Shown here one piece after another: positions 1-8,321 of a DNA stretch of 64,000 nucleotides. Position 1 is the stretch's first letter. Every line of letters starts with the position of its first letter. This DNA comes from Acinetobacter brisouioides. GTDB taxonomy: Bacteria; Pseudomonadota; Gammaproteobacteria; Pseudomonadales; Moraxellaceae. Location: assembly GCF_004331075.1 (NCBI RefSeq), contig NZ_SJNX01000004.1:186001-250000 (forward strand), in the 5' to 3' direction. Made by a program: the position numbers and the translations under genes. A model generated the notes under the pieces. The model worked only from the letters and a program-made list of their open reading frames with translations. It was not told the DNA's origin and did not search any database.

Positions 1-288
1 CTGGTCAAGCAATGGCAGCCAGATGTATTTCTGGTGGGGCTTCCTTTGAATATGGATGATTCAGAATCTGATTTATCCATGCGCGCACGCAAATTTGCCC
101 GCCGCTTACGCCATCAAACCAACATTACGACGTGGATGCTGGATGAGCGTTTGACCACACGCGAAGCCCGTGAAGAACTCAGTGCCTTTCAGCGTCAAGG
201 GCGTGCCAAACGCGTAGCTGCCGATAGTCTCGCAGCAGGATTATTACTAGAAAGCTGGTATCGTGAACCCGAAGGGATCACACCTTAA
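1..288 (+). CDS. ruvX: YqgF/RuvX-family putative pre-16S rRNA nuclease (3' part only)
   Basis: The reading frame is open from the first base, so the N-terminal part lies outside the window. The visible 95 residues have the RNase H-fold YqgF pattern: 'VGLPLNMD', then 'TWMLDERLTTREA' and the terminal 'AADSLAAGLLLESW' helix carrying the last conserved Asp. The family removes the 5' leader of pre-16S rRNA and was earlier described as a Holliday junction resolvase homologue. In many proteobacteria it follows yqgE/algH, which cannot be checked here. An intrinsic terminator follows the stop. Family assignment is firm; the catalytic N-terminus is not seen. Confidence 0.88.
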   Translation: MVKQWQPDVFLVGLPLNMDDSESDLSMRARKFARRLRHQTNITTWMLDERLTTREAREELSAFQRQGRAKRVAADSLAAGLLLESWYREPEGITP

Positions 289-306
289 AACTTGAAGTTC
301 AAGGCA

Positions 307-340
307 TAAAAAAACCTGCAATTTAATGCAGGTTTTTTTA
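307..340 (+). terminator. Terminator after ruvX
   Basis: A hairpin with stem AACCTGCA / TGCAGGTT and loop ATTTAA is followed by seven T residues and preceded by an A run, so it can act in both directions. It separates ruvX from the convergent HlyD gene. Confidence 0.85.
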
Positions 341-391
341 TTGGGAAAATAAGACAAAGTCAAAGTTTAGGTGATGTGCCCAAAGACTGGC

Positions 392-1408
392 TTATTTTTT
401 GGCAGGCTGATTCTCTAAAATGTGAATCGTTGCGGTACGCCCTGCCACAAATGCCAATGTATTTTTTGGCTCTTCATCTAAAATAAATTTGACAGGAATA
501 CGCTGTGCCAAACGTACCCAGGTAAAGGTTGGATTCACATTTGCCAGCAAGGTTGAACTGGTTGAACGCTCACGGTCATCAATCCCCGAAGCCACGCCTT
601 GTACATGTGCTTTAATTTTTTGTGAATCGCCCATGAGCTGAATGGTGGCATGATCACCCAAATGAATGCGGTTGAGTTTGGTTTCTTCAAAATAACCCAC
701 CACATATAATTGCTTACGGTCAATGAGTGCCGCGACATTATCACCGACTTTGATATAACTACCTGCACGCAAGCTAAAGTTGGATAATGAGCCATCTGCA
801 GGTGCAACCACTTGTGAACGGTGCAAATTCAATGTCGCCAGATTTAATGTACTTTGAGCAACATCAACCGCTGCTTTTTGCTGCTGAATATTGGCTTTGG
901 CTTCTTCAATTGCCGCTTTGAGCTGCCCTTCTTCCGCATGCGACTGATCACGTGTGGCAAACATTTGATCCTGTTCCTGTTTGGACACTGCACCATCCAT
1001 TAAACTGGAATAACGCACCGCATTTTTTTCTGCCAGATGGGTATTGGCTTGTGATTTCACCAAATTGGCATTGGCTTGCAGCAAATTTGCCTGCATCTGT
1101 GCCAAACCTGCTTTAACTTTAGCAAGATCGGCACGTGCTTGTTCAACATCCAGTTGCTGACGGGCAACATCAATTTTGAACAATACCTGACCTTTCTTCA
1201 CCGTCTGGTTATCTTGTACCAGTACATCAGTAACTAACCCAGAAACATCAGAAGACACCTGAATAATATCACCACGCACACGACCATCACGTGTCCACGG
1301 CTCCGCATTGTAGTAATCCCACAAATGCACCACGGCATAAATTGCAATCAGCAATGTTACCAGTGTCACGACAGGTCGAACGACTTTACGTGCATCAAAC
1401 GAATTCAT
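392..1408 (-). CDS. HlyD/AaeA-like periplasmic adaptor (membrane fusion protein) of an efflux pump
   Basis: 338 aa. One N-terminal membrane anchor (about residues 12-30, 'VVTLVTLLIAIYAVVHLW') precedes a biotinyl-lipoyl half ('VSSDVSGLVTDVLVQDNQ'), a long alpha-helical coiled coil (about 70-195, rich in Ala, Gln and Lys), the second lipoyl half ('APADGSLSNFSLRAGSYIKVG') and a beta-barrel part. This is the order of EmrA/AaeA adaptors that link an inner-membrane pump to an outer-membrane channel. It is the last gene of a three-gene operon, 30 bp after the DUF1656 gene. No outer-membrane TolC partner is encoded nearby. Substrate is inferred only: AaeAB in E. coli exports hydroxylated aromatic acids. 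Confidence 0.9.
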   Translation of the reverse strand: MNSFDARKVVRPVVTLVTLLIAIYAVVHLWDYYNAEPWTRDGRVRGDIIQVSSDVSGLVTDVLVQDNQTVKKGQVLFKIDVARQQLDVEQARADLAKVKAGLAQMQANLLQANANLVKSQANTHLAEKNAVRYSSLMDGAVSKQEQDQMFATRDQSHAEEGQLKAAIEEAKANIQQQKAAVDVAQSTLNLATLNLHRSQVVAPADGSLSNFSLRAGSYIKVGDNVAALIDRKQLYVVGYFEETKLNRIHLGDHATIQLMGDSQKIKAHVQGVASGIDDRERSTSSTLLANVNPTFTWVRLAQRIPVKFILDEEPKNTLAFVAGRTATIHILENQPAKK

Positions 1409-1438
1409 AACTTTATCCTAAACGTTCATCACCTAAAA

Positions 1439-1645
1439 TTAATACGAGAACTGAGCAAAGACCCAGTGTGTCAATAATAGACAAACCATATACAAACTCA
1501 GGTTAAATATGCCTGGAAAGGCAACCCAGTCACGCTGAATCAGGCGATCCGTCCATTTACCCAGCAGCATAAAGACAATGTATGCCAGTAGCGCCTGAAT
1601 CAACAGACTCGGCACAAAAACACCATATAGATTGAATTCACCCAT
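1439..1645 (-). CDS. DUF1656 (AaeX-like) small membrane protein
   Basis: 68 aa with two hydrophobic helices (about residues 8-28 and 44-65) and the opening 'MGEFNLYGVFVPSLLIQALLAY' pattern typical of DUF1656/AaeX proteins. Such proteins are almost always encoded between a FUSC pump and an HlyD adaptor, as here: the upstream stop codon and this ATG are two bases apart, and the adaptor follows by 30 bp. Its molecular role is unknown in the family; an accessory part of the pump is the usual guess. Family call rests on length, topology and position. Confidence 0.88.
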   Translation of the reverse strand: MGEFNLYGVFVPSLLIQALLAYIVFMLLGKWTDRLIQRDWVAFPGIFNLSLYMVCLLLTHWVFAQFSY

Positions 1646-1647
1646 GC

Positions 1648-3714
1648 TTATATCCCTGCCTGCGTGGTTGGCATATGAAAAATACTGCTACGGATATTAT
1701 TGAGGCTAATGCGTAACCGTTGTTCAATATCGGCAGGACTTCCTTGCTGAAGTTGTTGTTCTAGCTGTGTAATCTGTTGCATGACCTGTGCAAGAATATT
1801 TTCTGCCAAATGCAATTGTTTTTCCTGATTGCGAAAAGCATCGTCTAATATGCTTTGCAATTCGCCAATCGCTGTTTTCAATTCTGTCGGTGTTTCTGCC
1901 CGATTCGCCAGTTCATCCAGGCGACTTAAATCTACAATTGCACTGGTTTCAATCAGTGCCAGATTCATGGCTTGCTTTAACTCAGCAGACTGCACCAACT
2001 TAGTATTTAGCACACCAATCCGATCTAGCATACTGCGTAAATGAATCCGAAAATCGACACCATAAGGCAAATACAATGCTTCGCGCATGGCTTTATAATG
2101 CAGAGATAAAATTCGGCTGGCACTTTGTTCGGGTGAAATGGCACGAATAAAATACACTGCCAATACTGCAATAACAGGACCTGCAACACTGCCCAAGCAA
2201 CCTTCAAACGACTTTATAGGGTCAATGCTATAACGATTTTGCAAATTCAGACTCATAATGAACGTCACCATGGTCGGCAATGCCAAACCCGCCAAAGGTG
2301 GATGTGGATATAGCATGACAAAGAAAATCAGGACTGGCGCAAGAACTAATCCTAACTGCCAGAAGTCCTTAACCTCAGGCATAATGCCCAAGATATAAAT
2401 CACCGTTAAAATTCCTGCATAAATACTACCGCGAATAAACATTTTTAGTGCAGGGACAGGGTTATCCATTGCCGTCAAAATACATGCTGTAACGGCTGCC
2501 AACTGCGCCATCATATAGCCTGCACTCCAGCCTGTATAAACCCATAATGAAAATGACACCAAAATAGCAACGATCGCGGCAAATGCACCACGCAGCGCCA
2601 TACCATGATCGCGGTGCAAACTGGGGTAACTGGTGGTCAACGTCGCGACTGATTCTGGAATATGCTTGTCACCACGCTGAATCAATTGCCAGATTAACTT
2701 TACCGTAAAGATATTTTGGATCAGATGGCGAATATCCATTTTCAGGCCATCAAGCATCACCTGTTGCTCTGGACGTGCCAGTTGCTGTAAATGTTGGAAA
2801 TCCTGTTCAAATTCGGGAGGTAATGCTGTTAAATCAGACTCTTGAATCTCTGTTTTACTTTGAATAAATAACCGAATATGTTGATGTAGATTCAATACCC
2901 CCTGTTGATAATGGGCATCAATGGTATTGAGCTGACGAATTCGTTCTGCCGCCGCTGTCAGGTTAGAAACAATCATGGTCACTTGATGCAGCAACTCCTG
3001 AATCGGTTTCGTCATCCCTTGCAGCTCGCCTTTTTCATACGCTAAATGCGCCACTAAAGCATGAATATCGGCAATATCACTGGTGATTGTACCCAATAGC
3101 TCATTATAGTTATTGTCAGCCGTATGCTCAGTTAAAATTTTCTGAAAAATCTGGCGAGTATCATTTAACGTTTTATCAACCCGCTGCTGAATGGCAGGTC
3201 CCAAATGCAAAGGGAAAATAGTGGCAAAGACCACCGCAGTACAAACGACCGCCAACGAAATTTCCAGTACGCGCCCTAGTGCCATATCAAAGACACTCAC
3301 GGTTTCAATACTATTAATCGAGTTACATACAATCATGGCGGTGGTATAACCTGCCAGCATAAAGACATAACTACGTGGTGTACGGTCTAACAACGATATA
3401 TATAAACAGAATCCCACCCAAGCCGCCACGACTGACATAAACAAAAATGGAGTATTGATCAAATGCGGGGTGATCAGCGTTGCAACCACCGCTCCTGCGG
3501 CAGTACCCAATAAACGATAAACTGCTTTGGACGACACCATACCTGAATATGGATTGACAATAATCATCACGGTGCCGATGGCCCACATGGGGTAGGTCAA
3601 ATCTAAACAAAAGGCGATATACAATGCCAACATGCCTGCAATAAAGGTTTTTACCGCAAAGATAAAATCCATTTTTGAAGGGCGAAATGCCAACAACTGT
3701 TTATAGAGCAACAT
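1648..3714 (-). CDS. FUSC-family efflux transporter (AaeB/fusaric-acid-resistance type)
   Basis: 688 aa. An N-terminal block of about six transmembrane helices (residues 15-170), a soluble alpha-helical middle (about 180-365), a second membrane block (about 375-520) and a C-terminal helical cytoplasmic tail. This duplicated layout and the opening 'DFIFAVKTFIAGMLALYIAF' fit FUSC/AaeB proteins, which export aromatic acids such as p-hydroxybenzoate or fusaric acid. It is the first gene of the operon, transcribed away from the IclR regulator gene at 4146. No aromatic catabolic genes adjoin it, so the substrate remains open. Confidence 0.9.
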   Translation of the reverse strand: MLLYKQLLAFRPSKMDFIFAVKTFIAGMLALYIAFCLDLTYPMWAIGTVMIIVNPYSGMVSSKAVYRLLGTAAGAVVATLITPHLINTPFLFMSVVAAWVGFCLYISLLDRTPRSYVFMLAGYTTAMIVCNSINSIETVSVFDMALGRVLEISLAVVCTAVVFATIFPLHLGPAIQQRVDKTLNDTRQIFQKILTEHTADNNYNELLGTITSDIADIHALVAHLAYEKGELQGMTKPIQELLHQVTMIVSNLTAAAERIRQLNTIDAHYQQGVLNLHQHIRLFIQSKTEIQESDLTALPPEFEQDFQHLQQLARPEQQVMLDGLKMDIRHLIQNIFTVKLIWQLIQRGDKHIPESVATLTTSYPSLHRDHGMALRGAFAAIVAILVSFSLWVYTGWSAGYMMAQLAAVTACILTAMDNPVPALKMFIRGSIYAGILTVIYILGIMPEVKDFWQLGLVLAPVLIFFVMLYPHPPLAGLALPTMVTFIMSLNLQNRYSIDPIKSFEGCLGSVAGPVIAVLAVYFIRAISPEQSASRILSLHYKAMREALYLPYGVDFRIHLRSMLDRIGVLNTKLVQSAELKQAMNLALIETSAIVDLSRLDELANRAETPTELKTAIGELQSILDDAFRNQEKQLHLAENILAQVMQQITQLEQQLQQGSPADIEQRLRISLNNIRSSIFHMPTTQAGI

Positions 3715-4145
3715 GCATATCTCTCGAATACTCGGTTAGATCTTGATGATGTATCACTCTTTGCTCAAATAAAAGACAATAACGCTCTAACATTTACTCA
3801 ACGAACAGCAAATGTATGATCTGTCACAATGCCATAGCATACTTAACCCATAGACTTGTCTACAGGAATTGTATTTGGTCGGAGGTTTCTTGCCTGTTTG
3901 ATGTGCAAGAAAGCAAAGAGTTGAATTCGTTTAATGCAAAGAAGATGCAATTTAACGTCTTCATTCGATATTTGGTTTGCCGATTTTTTCAAAAAAAAAC
4001 ATATTCGTCAACACTAATATCTTAATTTGATAATTTATGTTATTTTAGACAAACATCTTATGTTTTTTTTATGCGAAAAGATGTACCGTTTTATAAACTA
4101 TAACGACTTCACCACCTTTATTTATTTTTGGGAAATCTATTCTCT
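3715..4145. other. Divergent intergenic region between the FUSC operon and the IclR gene
   Basis: About 430 AT-rich bases holding both divergent promoters. The short open frame at 3816-4025 has no ribosome binding site, poor composition and no recognisable motif, so I treat the whole stretch as non-coding. ACATCTTATG-like words occur near 4053-4062, but I cannot define an operator by eye. The arrangement suggests that the IclR protein binds here. Confidence 0.5.
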
Positions 4146-4934
4146 ATGGCTGTTACGAGCTTTGGTAAAATTTTAACCGTTTTAGATTTATTCTCGATTT
4201 CTCGACACGTGATCAATGTCGATATTATTAGTCAGGAACTCGGCTTATCCCGACCGACAAGCTATCGTTACTTAAAAGAGCTGGTTTCAGCAGATTTGTT
4301 GCAACGCATTAGCGGTACTTCAGGTGACTATACCCTTGGGCCGAAAATTGCGGTATTGGACTATATTTCGCGAACCACTGACCCGCTGGTTCAAGTCAGT
4401 ATTCCGTATATGAAAGATATTGTTGAGCATACCGAACTCAGTTGCCTGCTCACATTCTTAAACCATGATTACTGTATTGATATTCATGATGAGTCTTTTC
4501 AAGGCAACTTACTGGTGTCGTATGGTCGCGGTAGCCCACGCCCTGTCTATATGGGTGCTTCACCCAAAATTATTGTGGCGCACATGAACAAGCAAGGCTT
4601 GCACAACTTCTATGAGCATTATGCAGCACAACTTGCCACAGTTGGTTTTGCTCAGGACGAAAGCCAGTTCATTCAGCACATGCGGAAAATTAAAAAACAG
4701 GGTTATTATTTTTCTCAAGGTGAAGTCAATCCGCTATATTCAAGCTTGTCCGTACCGATTAAATATTCTAGCAAAATTGCACCTGTTGCCCTAACGGTTG
4801 TTGGTTCTAAAAACCGCTTTGAATACGTCAATCTGGAAAAAATCATTCAGACGTTGAAAGAACATGCTACGGAAATTGAGAAAAAATACTTAAGTCTTGC
4901 CGAACAGGTCGAACAGCAGTCTCATCGCGACTAA
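4146..4934 (+). CDS. IclR-family transcriptional regulator
   Basis: About 262 aa. The N-terminal winged helix-turn-helix (residues about 1-60, with 'SQELGLSRPTSYRYLKEL' as the recognition segment) is followed by the IclR effector-binding domain (about 75-250). I place the start at the ATG at 4146 ('MAVTSFGKIL') rather than the in-frame TTG at 4128, because the family normally begins just before this helix. IclR proteins bind small aromatic or organic acids and regulate adjacent catabolic or transport genes. The divergent FUSC efflux operon is the obvious target, by inference. AaeB systems in enterics use a LysR regulator instead. Confidence 0.88.
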   Translation: MAVTSFGKILTVLDLFSISRHVINVDIISQELGLSRPTSYRYLKELVSADLLQRISGTSGDYTLGPKIAVLDYISRTTDPLVQVSIPYMKDIVEHTELSCLLTFLNHDYCIDIHDESFQGNLLVSYGRGSPRPVYMGASPKIIVAHMNKQGLHNFYEHYAAQLATVGFAQDESQFIQHMRKIKKQGYYFSQGEVNPLYSSLSVPIKYSSKIAPVALTVVGSKNRFEYVNLEKIIQTLKEHATEIEKKYLSLAEQVEQQSHRD

Positions 4935-4952
4935 CCCACTTTTTAAAAATCA

Positions 4953-4979
4953 CAAGGCGGATGTTTACATCCGCCTTGC
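4953..4979 (-). terminator. Hairpin between convergent IclR and SulP-CA genes
   Basis: Perfect inverted repeat CAAGGCGGATG / CATCCGCCTTG around a TTTA loop, in the gap between two convergent stop codons. The T run is weak on both sides, so it may act as a bidirectional but imperfect terminator. Confidence 0.6.
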
Positions 4980-5002
4980 TTGCATCAGATAAGATCTCGT
5001 GG

Positions 5003-7192
5003 TTACTCTAGAAAATCAACTTGACCCGTTTTCACATCGTAAATTGCGCCGACAATTCCAACTTCACCCTTCTCGACCATTTCACGTAGCACATTGCTAT
5101 GTTTCAGAATATACGCCATGTTGTTTTTGACATTCATCATGGTCACTGCATCAATAAAACTGCGTCCTAGCTGATCATCGGTCATCTGATTTTTAACTGT
5201 ATCAATTGCCGACATAATCGGTTTCAGTACATATTGAATGTTCGGTGTATTTTGAGCTTGGCTGACATCGAGTTGCTGCTGATGCATCTGACATGCTGCC
5301 GTTACTGCACCACAATCCGTATGCCCAAGAACCACAATCAGCCGAGAACCTTTACTTTTACAAGCAAACTCCAGTGAACCAAGTACTTTCTCACCTGCAA
5401 TATTGCCCGCAATGCGCAAACTAAACAGATCGCCTACCCCCACATCAAACAGCATTTCCGTCGGAGCACGCGAATCCATACAGCCCAATACTGCAGCAAT
5501 CGGATGCTGTCCATATTTGGCAGTAATCTGAATTTGTCGGGCAATATTATGTTGTAAACGCTGCTGCGAAACAAAGCGTTGATTGCCATCTTTAAGTTTT
5601 TGCAAAACCAGTTCAGGGGTCAATTGTTGCTGCATTTCACGAGTACTGACATCGACATCAATCACATCATCTTCATGCAATTCGGGATAATGTGCCTGAA
5701 AACCAATCAGCTTCAGATCAATCTGCTGTTGCGTGGCTTTATCTTGCTGAAACTCCTGAATCACCTGATACAAATCAGGATCAATATACGCTGTGTTACT
5801 GGCATCAATCACCACCGTTTTATGACGCTTAATTTTGTTGAGTACAGACAACAGCGCAGCGCGGTTTAAAAAGCTGACATTCTGTGCCAGTTCAATCCGC
5901 GTCAAACTGCCATGCAAATGCTTTTCATGAATCACTTTAACGCCACTATGCATATTGCTATGTAAAATAAATAGCGCACTCAACACTAAGCCGATCATGA
6001 TTCCGATCAGCAAATCGGTCAGCAGAATTGCAACAATGGTCACAATAAACGGGAGGAACTGCTTCCAGCCTTTGTTATACAGCTGAATAAACAGCTTCGG
6101 CTGTGCCAGTTTATAACCTGTGAGTAATAGAATCGCTGCCAGTGCTGACAGCGGTACAACATTCAGCAAGGGCGTTAAAAACAGAATCGCAATAATCAGC
6201 AAAATGCCGTGAAAAATGGTCGACACTTTGGTCTTCGAACCACTGGTGGCATTGACAGAACTGCGTACAATCACCGAAGTCACAGGCATCCCACCCACAA
6301 AACCCGACAAGGTATTCCCAATCCCCTGCGCCAGCAATTCACGGTTTGGCGGCGAACTGCGCTTTTGCGGATCCATCTTGTCGGCAGCTTCCAGATTCAG
6401 CAAAGTTTCCAACGATGCAACCACAGCAAGCGTCACCGCGCCCACATAAATTTGCGGGTTATTCCAGTAGGAAAAATCTGGAAAATAAAAGATTTTCTCT
6501 TCCGAAGAAAATAGGTTGGGTAAATCAATCAAATGCTGATCACCTACCGCAAGGTTCGAACCAGCCTGAATCAACAGCCAGTTCAGTACCCCTGCAAACA
6601 CCACCGCCACCAATGCCGATGGCAACTGCAACTTCTTTAAAGGCGTTTGATCCCATAGCAAAATCAATGCGACGGACAGTACACCAATCACGGCTGCGCC
6701 CACATCAATATGTTGTAAAACCTGAGGGAAATTTTGCAGCCCTAACTGTTTGATCGTTGCCATATGCAAACCAAACAAGTTCGGTAACTGATTGATCATT
6801 AAAATTAAACCAATCGCAACCAACAAACCCAAGATCACATTGGTTGGGACAAAGTTGGCAAAAGTTCCCAGCTTTAAGCAGCCAAAAACCATTTGTAGCA
6901 AACCTGATAAGATGACACACAGCAAAAATGCCGAATACTGACCATCCAGCGCCATGAGCTGCGCCAAAATAATTGCAGTTAAACCCGCAGCAGGCCCTGA
7001 AACACTAATATGTGAACCACTCAATGCACCGACGACAATCCCGCCGATTACACCTGCAATCACACCTGACAATAACGGCGCTCCCGATGCATGAGCAATC
7101 CCCAAACACAAGGGTAACGCCACCAAAAACACCACCAAACCTGAGATCAAATCGCTCGGATAAAACTTCCGATCTAAAAACATTGTTTTCAT
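5003..7192 (-). CDS. SulP-family anion transporter fused to a beta-carbonic anhydrase
   Basis: 729 aa in three parts: a SulP membrane domain (about residues 10-415, 10 or more helices; 'SGPAAGLTAIILAQ' early motif), a short STAS-like segment (about 430-500) and a C-terminal beta-carbonic anhydrase (about 525-729). The anhydrase has its zinc ligands C571, H624 and C627 and the D573-R575 dyad ('CMDSR', 'GHTDC'), so it looks active. Free-standing SulP proteins carry sulfate, bicarbonate or dicarboxylates. The fusion argues for bicarbonate, with hydration and transport coupled at the inner membrane. It stands alone as a single gene. ATG at 7192 is chosen; a second in-frame ATG is at 7183. Confidence 0.93.
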   Translation of the reverse strand: MKTMFLDRKFYPSDLISGLVVFLVALPLCLGIAHASGAPLLSGVIAGVIGGIVVGALSGSHISVSGPAAGLTAIILAQLMALDGQYSAFLLCVILSGLLQMVFGCLKLGTFANFVPTNVILGLLVAIGLILMINQLPNLFGLHMATIKQLGLQNFPQVLQHIDVGAAVIGVLSVALILLWDQTPLKKLQLPSALVAVVFAGVLNWLLIQAGSNLAVGDQHLIDLPNLFSSEEKIFYFPDFSYWNNPQIYVGAVTLAVVASLETLLNLEAADKMDPQKRSSPPNRELLAQGIGNTLSGFVGGMPVTSVIVRSSVNATSGSKTKVSTIFHGILLIIAILFLTPLLNVVPLSALAAILLLTGYKLAQPKLFIQLYNKGWKQFLPFIVTIVAILLTDLLIGIMIGLVLSALFILHSNMHSGVKVIHEKHLHGSLTRIELAQNVSFLNRAALLSVLNKIKRHKTVVIDASNTAYIDPDLYQVIQEFQQDKATQQQIDLKLIGFQAHYPELHEDDVIDVDVSTREMQQQLTPELVLQKLKDGNQRFVSQQRLQHNIARQIQITAKYGQHPIAAVLGCMDSRAPTEMLFDVGVGDLFSLRIAGNIAGEKVLGSLEFACKSKGSRLIVVLGHTDCGAVTAACQMHQQQLDVSQAQNTPNIQYVLKPIMSAIDTVKNQMTDDQLGRSFIDAVTMMNVKNNMAYILKHSNVLREMVEKGEVGIVGAIYDVKTGQVDFLE

Positions 7193-7523
7193 AAATAACC
7201 GTCTAAAATGAAATAATAAGACAGCTCGTTATTTGTTGTTCCTGATCCCTTCCCTGTTTTACAACACATCATCCCTAATTCTTGAAGGAAAACTTCACGT
7301 GCCGCACAGCATCTTGACAGAGCCCTTTTTAAAAAAAGGTAGTTTTTCTCAACACAGTTGTCAGCATCTGTAATGTTATGCGGTTTTATTGCTAACAACT
7401 CTTGCATAAAGCCCAGTTTTTCAATAAGGATTATTTTTATAAAATTTTACTCTATAAATCATTTATATATTTTTTCCATACATGCTATTTCAGTAAATAC
7501 TCACACCCAAAAATCAGGCACAA
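7193..7523. other. Intergenic region upstream of the SulP-CA gene
   Basis: About 330 AT-rich bases between the SulP-CA start and the pgsA terminator. It must hold the SulP-CA promoter. Short frames here (for example 7189-7407 minus) lack a ribosome binding site and resemble no family. An AAAAAAGG/CCTTTTTT-like stretch near 7323-7340 is the only visible structure. Confidence 0.4.
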
Positions 7524-7548
7524 AAAAGCCCTGAACATTCAGGGCTTT
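7524..7548 (-). terminator. Terminator of pgsA
   Basis: Stem AAAGCCCTGAA / TTCAGGGCTTT with a short CAT-side loop; read on the minus strand it is followed by a T run. It lies a few bases past the pgsA stop codon. Confidence 0.85.
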
Positions 7549-7553
7549 GGCTC

Positions 7554-8141
7554 TCAGGGCTGTTTTAAGTACGGCCATGCTGCCTTGAGATAAATAAACA
7601 TCGACCAAAGTGTCAAAATCACCGCGGTATACAACAGGATATAAGCAAATGTATCGAGAGGCTGCCAGTTCAGCAAGAACACACTTATCGCGATCATTTG
7701 AAAAGCTGTTTTGTATTTACCCACTGTGGATACTGCAACACTGGTACGCGCACCAAGTTCAGCCATCCATTCACGCAATGCAGAAACTGTAATTTCACGC
7801 GAAATAATCACAATCCCAGCAAACGCCATAATAATGGTCGGTTTCCACTGCACCAGTACCACTAAAGCGGCTGCCACCATAAGTTTATCTGCAACAGGGT
7901 CAAGAAAACGTCCAAATGCCGAGGTCTGATTTAAAGCACGTGCCAGATAACCATCAAACCAGTCAGTGATTGCTGCTAAGACAAAAATGGAAGTCAGCAA
8001 GACGTGGCGCGATAAGCTACCTGTATGTCCTTCGACACCAATTGCAGGTGGCCAGTACGCCACAAGTAAAAATACGGGAATGAGCACAATTCGTGCAATG
8101 GTGAGAATATTTGGAATATTCAGGATTCGCCCTGTTGTCAT
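7554..8141 (-). CDS. pgsA: CDP-diacylglycerol--glycerol-3-phosphate 3-phosphatidyltransferase
   Basis: About 195 aa membrane enzyme that makes phosphatidylglycerol phosphate, the committed step to phosphatidylglycerol and cardiolipin. The CDP-alcohol phosphotransferase signature is complete: 'DWFDGYLAR', eight residues, then 'GRFLDPVADK', giving the D-G-AR-G-D-D pattern. Four or more membrane helices follow. The ATG at 8141 ('MTTGRILNIPN') matches the usual start; an in-frame TTG at 8153 with AAGGG a few bases upstream is an alternative that adds four residues. It lies about 180 bp downstream of uvrC on the same strand, the common gammaproteobacterial uvrC-pgsA arrangement. Confidence 0.93.
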   Translation of the reverse strand: MTTGRILNIPNILTIARIVLIPVFLLVAYWPPAIGVEGHTGSLSRHVLLTSIFVLAAITDWFDGYLARALNQTSAFGRFLDPVADKLMVAAALVVLVQWKPTIIMAFAGIVIISREITVSALREWMAELGARTSVAVSTVGKYKTAFQMIAISVFLLNWQPLDTFAYILLYTAVILTLWSMFIYLKAAWPYLKQP

Positions 8142-8321
8142 AGCCACCGCCAATATAGCCCTTGCAAAGTCCGCATAGAGTGATTTTTAAACGTATTTTT
8201 GACTGATCAATACAGTCACACTTTATACGAAATGCACAGATGTGTCGACTATAAAGCCAATACAGCAAGGCAAAAGATTCATCGACCAGACCTTTCAGGA
8301 ATAACCGTGAATTGATGCCCA

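Noticed and set aside
3816-4025. Plus-strand 69-aa open frame between the FUSC and IclR genes
   Set aside because: Composition is that of AT-rich spacer, there is no ribosome site, and it falls in a divergent promoter region.
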